NCBI GenBank assembly: GCA_023362775.1
Contig: JALMGJ010000003.1
Span: 52,243,416 to 52,307,415 of the forward strand
DNA: 64,000 bases
From: Charina bottae
Lineage: Eukaryota > Chordata > Lepidosauria > Squamata > Charinaidae
Reading direction: 5' to 3'
Made by a program: the position numbers and the translations under genes. Position 1 is the stretch's first letter, and each line of letters starts with the position of its first letter. Under the pieces are notes generated by a model. That model was not told the DNA's origin and made no database searches. It saw only the letters and a list, made by a program, of their open reading frames with translations. Of this stretch, positions 1 to 64,000 are shown one piece after another.

Positions 1-123
1 AAAGCGGCAGCAGCACTTCCGGGTGTTTGCGCGCTGCCGCAATGGCGGCACTTCCGGGTTTTCCCGCGGCGACACACCAACGGCGGTTGGTGTGTTGCCG
101 CGGGAAAACTTTGGAAAGCCCTG
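1..123 (+). mobile_element. hAT-type MITE, GC-rich subfamily, cut by the window edge
   Basis: Matches the right half of the element at 37100-37344, including CTTCCGGGTTTTCCCGCGGC and the terminal TTTGGAAAGCCCTG. The left end is outside the window. Confidence 0.8.
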
Positions 124-678
124 GACTACCCCATTAGTTTTGTTGAAACGGGCAAACATGTTATATTTAATTATTTGTCACCTGCAGTGTTAATTTGTTC
201 TCAAGCTTATATTCAGGAAAATATTCCTCCTTGGTACATATTTTTGTGCTATTAATATGGATATTGTACTTCATTTTTCTAACTTACTAATGTAATGTAA
301 TTGTTATCAATATTATTCTGGAATAAAACTCATCCCAGATAACAAAAATACAGAAAAAGCTGGTACTCTGTTCTATTTCTTCTTTTGCTGTGCACAATTG
401 GAGTGAGATTATACATAAAGGAAGAGATAAATATTGTGATTGAATCTTCATGTGTGATAAATTTCATTGATTAAAATAGTCGAGTATATAATAATATTGC
501 TTCATACATGATTTCTTCTTTCTGTATATCACTTGAGATGGGAAGTCATTGGGCTTTTCTATTCAGTGGCAGCCCCCTTTTCTTTTAAAATACAGTTCCA
601 CTAGTATTTTTCATAAATAGACAAAATCAGCTCCTTATCTGATTGCTACCTTGGAGCTGAACACAAACACACACACAC

Positions 679-1131
679 GACAACCCGTGAACCATTGGGT
701 CATCATTTCAGAGATATTTCCTTACCAGCTTCCTCAATGCCTTCAATAGTGGCAGAGCTAATGTACTGCCTTCACTGGGAAAGTTCTTAAAAATTCGGGG
801 AGATATTCAGAGATGTTTCTGCCTTGAAAATAGCCCATGTCATTCATATTAAACTATATGGCACAGTCAAACATCAATAGTAGACCACAGGAAATGTTTT
901 ATGACATTTTGTATTATGTCATAAAATGTTTTATCATTTTTATGTCATAAAATGTTTTATAAAATTTGCCAAATTTCTATTCCATGGGAATCAGAGGTCC
1001 CACATTTTGGACGCATTCTGTAAGTTAGTCCATTTGAGGTACCTTGGTTCAAAAATGGTTGGCCTGTGACGCACCGTTTTGCCCAGGTAAAGGTTACAAA
1101 CAGACACAAGAGTTTCAGTAGTGTATAGATA
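679..1131 (+). repeat. unclassified dispersed repeat A, copy 1
   Basis: About 450 bases from GACAACCCGTGA to GAGTTTCAGTAGTGTATAGA, alignable over most of its length with 32347-32790 in the same orientation. Encodes nothing visible. A CA run follows it. Family not recognised; terminal-base features could suit a Helitron-like or SINE-like element but no diagnostic end was confirmed. Confidence 0.75.
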
Positions 1132-1387
1132 ACACACACACACACACACACACACTCTGTTTCATGGTAAGAAATGTGCTTATATCATGTACCAGAAAAC
1201 AACCCCAAGATAAGGGATGATGCCGCTCACATGAAGATGTTATTCAGAAACTCATTCAAGTCTCTGCTACTTATTCAAATATCATCCAAATATGTATTTA
1301 TTGATATAGCTACCCAATTCAAAATCAATTCAAATATTGTTTGAAACTCATTCAAATCTCTGCTACTTTTAATCTCTGCTACTCCAG

Positions 1388-55920
<54,533 letters not shown>

Positions 55921-58155
55921 TTGATGGCTGCAAGCTGAAGAAGAAAAGCTCCTCTGAAGTGGAGAATACCCAGCGCCTTCCTGATATGGCTGGAATCCTT
56001 TTGCTTTCACTTTTAGAGGAATCTGAAGTGAATGCTTTCGAAGGATCAATAGCTTTGGTACTTCATAATGAGTTAAAAGTATTCTTCAATTGAGAAGTTC
56101 AAGCATTAGACTGTGAAAGTCTCCCAGCATCCTCCATGGTTCTTATAGATGCTAGTTTAGGCATGAGTAAAAAAAAGAAAACCCTGTCAAGATTCCACCA
56201 ATTTAAGAACAATTATCAAGTAATTGAAATTTTTATGTGAACATTTAATGAGTGAATGTAAAACTTTTGCTTTTCTGTGATGCTGCAAAAAAAGAAAAAA
56301 AAGACTTTTGGGTTTTATACAGAAGAAAAATCAGATTGCCTTTACATATGAATGGCAAATTTTTAACCTTTTTTGAAAATATTGAATAGGAATATTCAAA
56401 CTTATGTAAAAACGTGTGATTTACACTTGGCATTGTAAAATATTAGTTAAGAATAAATTTACACAAAGACTTTTGTATTTAATATGTCTCTAGGTAATTT
56501 GTATAGTGCTTTACATTAAGGGTTGTTTTTAAGAGAGCCCTTTATGTAAGGATGATTATTCCTTATGGAATGGTTTTGGTACAAGTTAGTCTGGAATTGA
56601 TAACCTTTTTTCCTGATGCTGTGTGCTTAAAGGGTAAGAGCAATAAAAGAGCTTTGTTTATTCCAAGAATACAATTATGGCATCAGTAGAACTTTTTAGA
56701 AAATGATGAGTAAGTTTAACAAAAAAAGCACTTTAAGACAGAATTTTATTGCTGTTTGCCTCCTTAAATCATCCTTTTACTACTTGGAGACATATTGAAT
56801 AAACTGTCGTGTTAATTATGTGATCTGCAATCATTTGCTTATGCTTTGAAATTGAAAAAGTAGGAATTGGCTTTATATGATTCCTTGAGTAAAGTAGGGA
56901 CATTTCAATTTTAAAAAAGTTTTAACACAGGCAAAGGATTGCAAGCTGTTTTGCTTAGCTAGGCAGCACTTGAAATACAACAGGTATAATTCTTTAATAA
57001 CTGGAAACAAATTGAACTTAATATGAGTATGCTTTTGTTTCCCATGTGAAATGCAGTTAAATGATCTCTTAAACTGCTCTCAACACTTTTTTCCCATGCC
57101 AATTTTGATTCCCCATTTCATTTTCTCATCTTTTTCTTCGTTTGCTTTTCCTTTTGCTTTTGTTCAAGGATTTTGCCTTAATTTATACAAAATACACCAT
57201 GCATGTGAACTGGGGGGAAATGGTTAGAGTGCCTGGACAATTTGCCAAGTCAAAGGCACAAGCAGCCAAAAAGTGCCTCTTTTTTTTCCTTTTATTACTG
57301 TTACAAAAACTGAACTGGCACATAAATCTCTTCACTGTTGTGCACTAGTTAAGAATATAACAGGTCATTTCACTGTTGCTGGAAACAGCTGCACATCTTC
57401 CAGTTGAAATTCTCTGCCATACGGGTGAGTCAAAGAAGTACTGTTAACAATGATGCTTCAGCTGAATTTCTTCTCTCAAGGTGGAACTCTCAATGAGGTT
57501 GGCAGAGCTCAGATATTTTATTAAGCCTTCAAACATTTTAATACAATGTTTTAAAATTTAGAATAAATGTTGTTCCTACCCCTTCCTGATTGTGTCACCC
57601 TATCTTCAGTTTAATTTAAATGAAAATAAGTGTTATAGAGCTGATTATTAAGAGGAAAGTATCAGTCCAAAATCGTTTAAGTTTGCATCATTTCCTATGG
57701 AAAAAGGGGTCTCATCACAAGCTGAAGCAGGGCATTTTTTTCAGAATCTCAAGATGACCTGTTTCACCACATGTTCTAAAGCCATTGCAAACTGTTTTCT
57801 GCTTCACTCCCTGCTTGTACAGAGTTAATGGCTATGGTTTCAAATATAATACTTGATCAATTATTTGGTTTCCAGCTGTTATCACTTCATATCTGCTGAA
57901 GATTTTTTTTAAGAAACAAATCTAGTTTGCTATGTAAATTGCCATACTTTTCTATGTTGTGATCTCTTACTGCCAGTCCTTCTAGATGAAAAATGCATTT
58001 TATATATAATGTTCTGTAGGAATGGGGCAAGCTGGGTCTGCTCATTGTGTATGATTTTGCTCAACTAATTCCCAAGGCAGTGAAAAATGGAAGGGAGAGG
58101 CAGTTTTCATGAGTAAAAATCCTGGTCAATGGAATAAAGATTATTCCTCTCACCA
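55921..58155 (+). other. USP24: USP24 3' untranslated region (probable)
   Basis: About 2.2 kb of AT-rich, non-repetitive sequence follows the stop codon. AATAAA signals occur at 56452-56457, 56642-56647, 56798-56803 and 58133-58138. The last one is followed about 20 bases on by a run of A in the genome, and repeats begin soon after, so I infer the main 3' end near 58155. Shorter isoforms ending near 56470 or 56820 are possible. Confidence 0.6.
58133..58138 (+). promoter_or_regulatory. candidate distal polyadenylation signal of USP24
   Basis: AATAAA in the context GGAATAAAGATT, the last canonical signal before the repeat-filled intergenic region. Confidence 0.5.
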
Positions 58156-58467
58156 AAAAAAAAGAAAGCCTGATCATTAAGTTAAAAAAACAAATCAGGT
58201 GCTGTTTGGCTGGTTCATTTATCTAGCTCCTATTCAATCAGAGTTGGACATTGGGGAATTTGGGGATCTATAATCTCCACTCAAAAATGGAATCCTGAGA
58301 AAGTTACTTTTCCAATCTTACTTTGTCTTGCATATATGACTCTGTAGCATAAGGCTGCCCTGATCGGGGGCTATTTTTCTTCTGTCTTCCAAACCAGATG
58401 CAAAAGTTTTGGATCCTAGTGGGAGGAATACAGTAATGTTCTGTAGTCTCCTGCCTAGATAGTATTT

Positions 58468-58610
58468 ATTTATTTATATTTGTATTTATACCCCGCCCAT
58501 CCCCTCCCTAACGGAGGACTCTGGGCAGCTTACATACATCATTATACATCAAATTATACAGTGTTCTTTCATTATACAATCCGCGCGCAAGGGGAGGGGG
58601 TAAGGGAACC
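58468..58610 (-). mobile_element. L2-type LINE 3' tail fragment
   Basis: TTTATACCCCGCCCATCCCC then GGACTCTGGGCAGCTTACAT, inverted 3' end. Confidence 0.7.
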
Positions 58611-58626
58611 GGCTCTTCCTGGCTTT

Positions 58627-59245
58627 ATTTATTTATTTATTTATTTATTTTATTAAATTTATATTACCGCCCATCTCCCCCAACGGGGACCCTGGGCGGT
58701 GCACAACAAAACAGAGATTAAAAATATATAAAATTACATGAATACAAAATATGAATTCCAAGAAGAATATTAAAATAAGTCACTGGGAGGCTTCAAGGGG
58801 CCAGCCATCCCCAAGAGGAACTGTTGACGTTTCCCTCCCAGGCAAGACGGCAGAACCAGGTCTTTAAGCCTTTCCGGAAGGCTGGGAGCGAGGACATCAG
58901 CCTCAGCTCCGGGGGTAAGATATTCAAAAGGGCGGGCGCAACTGCAGAGAAGGCCCGCTTCCTGGACCCCGCTAGGTGAAACTCTTTAAACGATGGGGTC
59001 CGTAGCAAGCCCTCTCTAGCTGAACGGGTGGGACGGGTCGATGTTCTGGGGATGAGACGGTCCCTCAGGTAACCTGGTCCTATGCCATGTAGGGCTTTAA
59101 AGGTGATAACCAACACCTTGAATTGTACCCGGAAGCAAACCGGTACCCAATGCAGCTCGCGTAACAACGGTGTCACATGGGCCGATCTTCTGGCCCCAAT
59201 AATTGTCCTCGCAGCCGCATTCTGGACCAGTTGAAGCTTCCGGAC
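58627..59245 (-). mobile_element. L2-type LINE 3' end with C-terminal ORF2
   Basis: On the - strand, RKLQLVQNAAARTIIGARRS through RKGLKTWFCRLAWEGN is open for about 150 codons, then the 3' UTR and an (AAAT)n tail. 5'-truncated by or next to a SINE. Confidence 0.88.
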
Positions 59246-59391
59246 TACATGTCCCAATGTGCCTTGCGTTGGAGCCGGCTGCTGACTTCCTGTAGATGTT
59301 TGTTGCTTCTGGGATCTGCAGCCATTCGAAAGATCTTCCGTCCGGTGGAGCCTGACCCCAGACAGGACAGGACGCCAGCATATTTTCCCAC

Positions 59392-59548
59392 TTTAAGGTG
59401 GTACCCAATTTATCTACTTGCTAAGCTTTCAAACTGTTGGGTCGACAGGAGCTGGGACTAGCAACGAGAGCTCACCTCGTTGCGCGGGGATTCGAACTGC
59501 CGACCTTCCGATCGGCAGTCCTACAGCTTCAGCGGTTTAACCCACTGA
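59392..59548 (-). mobile_element. tRNA-derived SINE head
   Basis: On the - strand, GGAAGGTCGGCAGTTCGAAT and a following GAGCTC region match the tRNA-like head of Sauria-type SINEs. The sequence continuing to about 59250 belongs to another, unrecognised body. Confidence 0.65.
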
Positions 59549-61457
59549 TGAACTTGAATCTCTAATGAAAAAAGCAAGATGTGATAAATATATAGATTTT
59601 TTTCTTTCCCCTCTCCTTAAATACAATTGTAGATAAACACAGAGGAGTTTAAGTAAATACAGCCACATTAAAATTGTATGAAACTTTATTTCAAAAAGAA
59701 ATTGTCTTATAAAATGTTATATAAAAAAGAATAAATAGATTCCAGATAAAAATGTAAAATCCACAGCACAAAGAAATCTTTCCTCAAGCAAGTAGGAATT
59801 ACAGTAGATAATAAATCTGAGTATTAACCCCAAAACAACATACAAAGAATCACATGCAGTTTATTCATGATTCAATTTTCTTTTTGCCCTTTCTAAAGCA
59901 GAAATGCAGCTTAGGCTGCAATCCAATACACACTTACTTTGAAGGTGTTACACACTTTAAAAAATATCAAAAAATATTTTTTACCCAGTAATTGAACATA
60001 CATATGGTTAAAGATTCAATTATATAGGCAATTAAACATTTGGTATAAAAGTAAAAATGCCAAAGAGGGAAAGACTTTTATGTGATCGCAATAGCCCGCC
60101 TTGAAAAACCAATTTAAATGGTTGCTGCCGAATATTTTATTAGCAAACTAAACTGTTTGATACGAATTACCCAGAATTTACTTGGCTTCATGGTTGCCTT
60201 AAGGCCAGTAATGCAGGAGCCCTAAGTCTTAGGTGCTTTTAAAAGCTTTTGGTTTGCTTATATATAGAACTGTTCTTCATTGGCTCAGTGGTCTTCCTGG
60301 AGCCCAATGATAAACATTTTTTAAATGTCACTGAGGTATAGTTCCCAGTATTTTTCATAATACGAGGATGGAGCTGTTAAGAGTTATGCTTTAGCAACAT
60401 CTAGAAGGCTAATAGTTATCCACACTGATCCTGCCTCCTTAGAGAAAACTGCTTGCTCTGATTTTTAAAGAGCTTCCCCCATTCATGGCTACAGAAACTA
60501 CTGTAGTTCATCTAGAATTATTTTACTATATTAAGTAATGCATCGTTTTCTGGGGATAGGCTCTGTGTGTGAAAGAAAAGAGGAGAAACTTGTCTTTCTT
60601 AAAAGTTAGTATGTTAGTATTCTACCTGTGATAGAAGTGTGTCCTTGGTTTAGAAACAGCTTTGTAGAAATCAACTTGGCCATTTTGTTGCATATTCAGT
60701 GGAGCAGGTTCAAGTTTGCAAGACTGCAAGGCATTATAGAACTGGAAACGTGGTTATTGTGTGTGTAAGAGAGAGAGAGAGAGAAAAAGAGAGAAATGCT
60801 GCAGATGTACATATTACCTATCCTCACTGCCTTTACTCTATGCCATTGTGCAGTATAGGAAAGAATCTTCAGGCAGGCAGTATAAAGTATATATTTAAAC
60901 TTGGGTTTTTTTCAGCCGTACCTGGGTTATGAGTTATGGGTTATATCTAAGTATAATTTCAGTAGACTTTTTAAAAGTCCTATTTCAGACCTGCTACAAC
61001 CCATTGTTAGGCAGTTTTGCATTATGGCACTGGAGAGAGATGATAGAAAACAGCAATGTTTACAAACTAGATCCTAGGTGATCAAAACGTTTTCAGGCTG
61101 AGAGCTGCAATTGCCATAGAATCACTAGAAGTGAGCAGAGCCAAGACAAACTCTTCCCAACTCTATCAAATGGTATTTGAATATGCTTTTAAAGAATTAA
61201 ACAGTTAAACTTATGTAACAGTTCAACTACAAAGGATGCTTTGCTAATTGCTCAGGACCTCTAGAAGGAAGGGTTACATACAGCCCATGGCTTGCCCACC
61301 CTTGTCCCAAAATACTTACCATACAATTTACTATATAAAAAGGCTTCAAAAAAGGCAGAACATAATGATAATTGTTATGCTCTGCATTTAATCTACTCTC
61401 CTGGGCAGAATTAAAATATTAATGCTTTCACCTTTTATAGTTTAAGCATTTCTAATG

Positions 61458-61801
61458 TATACAATGAGAGTCCCTTGGACTGCAAGGAGGTCAAATCAGT
61501 CAATCCTAAAGGAAATCAACCCTGACTGCTCATTGGAAGGACAGATACTGAAGCTGAAGCTCAAATACTTTGGCCACCTAATGCGAAGAGAGGACTCACT
61601 GGAAAAGACCCTGATGCTGGGAAAGACTGAAGGCAAAAGGAGAAGGGGACGGCAGAGGATGAGATGGTTAGGTAGCATCACCGATGTAATGAACATGAAT
61701 TTGAGTAAACTCCGGGAGACAGTGGAGGACAGGAAGGCCTGGCGTGCTACGGTCCATGAGGTCACGAAGAGTCGGACACGACTAAACGACTGAACAACAA
61801 C
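61458..61801 (+). mobile_element. BovB 3' end, 5'-truncated copy
   Basis: Encodes RVPWTARRSNQSILKEINPD through SRTRLND in one open frame with the normal ORF end. Ends GTCGGACACGACTAAACGAC then (AAC)n. TATACAA on both sides may be a short duplication. Confidence 0.92.
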
Positions 61802-62017
61802 AATATATACAAAGATGTTTCTGGTTATAATTCATAAGCCAATGGAAGGTTGTGACCAAACTAAAGAATTGCACAGAAACTGTTACCTTCTTCATCCTTC
61901 TGCCTGCCCCCCAGCATCCTATGCATTGAACTAGTGGATGGTTGACAAAAGCTATATCCTAGAAAGTCTGGAAGTCACTGACTGTAAATGAAAAGTTGTT
62001 GGAAAATTATATATGAA

Positions 62018-62842
62018 TAGGCTGACCATACGTCCCGTTTTGAACGGGACAGTCCCGTTTTTTAAACAATTCCCAACTGTCCCATTGTTTTAATAAAAAT
62101 GTCAATTTTGTCCCATTTTTCAAAAAAATTGAAAGTTCCTGCGAATCTATCTGTCAGGATGGAGGCCGAGTCAGAAGAGGAAGAGCTGCTGACAACGGAC
62201 AGCGAAGGTGCGAAATTCAAATCGGAGCCAGAGCCTCTGATTGGAGAAAGTCAGGGCCGGAACCTCCACCGCCTATCAGCGCGCACGTTAGGTGAGCTGA
62301 GAGGCGGGCCAAACAATGGGAGGCGCGATTGGCTGGCTGAGCCAGACCCACCTGCAGTCGGAATGAAGGGGGCTCCCCGGTCCGCCTGCCTGCCCACCGG
62401 CACAGCTTGCGTCTGCCCTGCCGGCCAGGCAGTGACCGCAGATGGACCGAGCATGCCCTCCACCCGGGGCTGTGGCCCTGGCCGAGGAGTGGCGAGCTCG
62501 CGCTCCCCCCCCGCCCCCGGCACCCTTCTGCCTGCATTGGGTGACCCTCGTACTCCCTGCGCCCGCTGCAGCAGCGGGGGGCTGGAGGTGGTGTGGGGAA
62601 CAATGAGCGCCCACCCGCCCCATTTGCCGGGACGCCGCAGGGACCGCGCTGCCGGCGAGGCTTTGTTAGACTGAGTGCATGCATGCAGGGACCGCGTCTA
62701 ACAAAGCCTTGCCGCAGGGACCACCCTGCCGGCGAGGCTTTGTTAGACGGAGTGAGTGCGCGCACACGCATGCCCACTTTGTCCGGCGAGCCGTGGGTAG
62801 GTTAGGGTCCCGTTTTTGTCTCAAGGATATATGGTCAGCCTA
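62018..62842 (+). mobile_element. hAT-type non-autonomous element (825 bp) with CpG-rich cargo
   Basis: Terminal inverted repeats TAGGCTGACCATA and TATGGTCAGCCTA, flanked by a perfect 8-bp duplication TATATGAA (62010-62017, 62843-62850). About 140 bases at the left end are AT-rich and repeat-like (CCCGTTTTGAACGGGACAGT). The middle, 62155-62810, is very CpG-rich. No transposase is visible. A 191-codon ORF (62099-62674) crosses the middle but looks like a by-product of GC content. Confidence 0.88.
62632..62755. repeat. direct and inverted repeats inside the 825-bp element
   Basis: GGCGAGGCTTTGTTAGAC occurs twice (near 62655 and 62734), with GTCTAACAAAGCC inverted between them, and GCCGCAGGGACC occurs twice. 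Confidence 0.8.
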
Positions 62843-63146
62843 TATATGAAGATTATTGGCCAAAGTTATTTTACAAATGCAGCTCAATTGATATCACTGA
62901 GGCATCAAAAAGACCCATCTCTTGATAGCAAATATGGGAATATTGCCAGAGGGACAACATTTTGCACAACTGCAGCACTTGGAACAGTTATGCTAAGGCT
63001 ATCACAAGCAATCTCAAGCTATGATGGAGTCCTGCTTACACAAATATTTTCTGTAGGGTCTACTGCATCCACCAGTGTGACCACATATGGCAATTGTCAT
63101 AATTTGAGGGTCCCTTGGATAGTTGGAGGGAAAAAAGGTAGAATTG

Positions 63147-63347
63147 TCACTTGTAACTGGAACTTGGCTTCTCATCCTCTAAGAGCCTCTTTCTGCAGCA
63201 GATGGCAACTGCTGTTGCTCCTTTGCTTCCTGGACGGCTGATTACAACGCAGGTGTTGTCCACTGAATATGCCCCAAGAGTGTTGGGGCTATGTGACTGG
63301 GCATTACATCCCGTTAGAGTCCAGCCATCATCACAGGTCTCCATCAC
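63147..63347 (-). CDS. PCSK9: PCSK9, last coding exon (C-terminal domain)
   Basis: Proprotein convertase subtilisin/kexin type 9, a secreted protein that binds the LDL receptor and sends it for degradation. Only the last coding exon is in view: 66 codons then TGA (63147-63149). It encodes [10 protein letters not shown], then [12 protein letters not shown] and [10 protein letters not shown], the final Cys-rich module of the C-terminal domain. The five Cys match the known spacing (C-x8-C, NTC, ICC). The acceptor is TTCTTCTCAG just before 63347, and the human last exon begins at the equivalent residue. The tail after ICCRKR is divergent ([12 protein letters not shown]). Upstream exons lie beyond 64000 or were not found in 63348-64000. 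The gene faces USP24 tail to tail, as in humans. Called from motif recognition; the domain context and synteny make it firm. Confidence 0.9.
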   Translation of the reverse strand: MMETCDDGWTLTGCNAQSHSPNTLGAYSVDNTCVVISRPGSKGATAVAICCRKRLLEDEKPSSSYK

Positions 63348-64000
63348 CTGAGAAGAATGGAATAAAGGCTCTTTAATAGTAAAACAAACGCTTCCAGAAT
63401 GGGGTAGGCTCTCCAAATACTCCTGGAATTCAACTCTAGCAACACTAGCCAGCATGTCCAATGACTGAGGATCATGAGAAGTAGTCTTACAATATATGAA
63501 AAGGAAGTTCCCTGCCCCTAGTTTGTGTCATTGGCTTTTCTTCCTCTGTTGATTCCTCTTCCTTTTGAAAATTATATTGTGAGCTTGGGATGCATAGAAG
63601 TGTTTTCTCTCTCCTGCCAGTTAAGCTCTGCAAAAATGCTGCATGGAGAATCTGAAATCTCTAACTTTTAAAAATGCAAAGATGCATGTATTTACAATCA
63701 CTTAAGATTCATGGGAAATTTTCAGAAGTGAAGTAACAGCTGACTGAAACAAAGTGAACTGTCTGCTATGACTTAGAAGGATGGCTCCCTACAGTACTGA
63801 ACATGAATGAGGGACTAGTTCTCTTGTTCTTTCTCTCTAGAACCACCTTTTATAGCAAATCTGCATAACGAATCATTGTTGGAATATCTATGACTGAATC
63901 CACAATACACATAACCAGGTCAGGTAAATTCTGGTGGAATGGGTAGCATGAATTCAGCTGTTGTGGTTTAGGTGGTTCATGGTTTCATGCATTGCTCAAA
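63348..64000 (-). other. PCSK9 intron (probable)
   Basis: Upstream of the PCSK9 last exon on the - strand. I searched for the preceding Cys-rich exon and did not recognise one, so it likely lies past the window edge. Confidence 0.55.

Larger units (their letters stand above)
59650..63146 (-). other. region downstream of the PCSK9 stop; 3' UTR of unknown extent
   Basis: Between the PCSK9 stop and 59650 (read on the - strand) I see no ORF of interest. Two insertions interrupt it: a BovB 3' fragment and an 825-bp hAT-type element. TTTATT on the + strand at 59695-59700 and 60136-60141 would be AATAAA on the - strand and could end the transcript, but neither can be chosen from sequence alone. Confidence 0.4.

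Noticed and set aside
59097..59461. ORFs of 103 and 94 codons
   Set aside because: They cross the junction of an L2-type fragment and a SINE.

Overview
This window is vertebrate nuclear DNA, most likely from a squamate reptile (lizard or snake). The evidence is split genes with long introns, a RTE-BovB LINE, Sauria-type tRNA SINEs, L2/CR1-group LINEs with (AAAT)n tails, an R4-clade LINE and very dense microsatellites. Species was not determined.

About 90% of the window is the 3' part of one gene on the + strand: USP24, a large ubiquitin-specific protease. I could place 44 exons from 1388 to the stop codon at 55918-55920. They join in one open frame of about 1,700 codons with consistent splice phases. 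They encode a ubiquitin-like region, a long helical region, the whole USP catalytic domain (Cys box at 25312-25431, His box at 29579-29799) and the C-terminal region. The 5' exons lie upstream of the window. The 3' UTR probably ends near 58155.

At the far end, on the - strand, is the last coding exon of PCSK9 (63147-63347). USP24 and PCSK9 are therefore convergent, the same arrangement as in the human genome.

The introns and the intergenic stretch are loaded with mobile DNA: a solo LTR (2411-2680); a recent L2-type LINE joined head-to-head to a different LINE fragment inside one 25-bp target-site duplication (12571-15581); a BovB with both ends and an 11-bp duplication but an internal deletion (16091-18940); an R4-clade LINE with a tRNA-like 5' end (about 51164-54094, - strand); at least five copies of a hAT-type MITE, three with perfect 8-bp duplications; an 825-bp hAT-type element with CpG-rich cargo next to PCSK9 (62018-62842); a Tc1/mariner-like MITE (55340-55705); and two long-hairpin insertions (47812-48037, 49141-49340). 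The two hairpin insertions have 14-bp and 12-bp duplications and share a hammerhead-ribozyme-like core. They are the most intriguing non-coding feature.

Two USP24 exons use a microsatellite as the pyrimidine tract of their 3' splice site, and one intron has a GC donor. No prokaryotic operon, CRISPR array or viral gene was seen.
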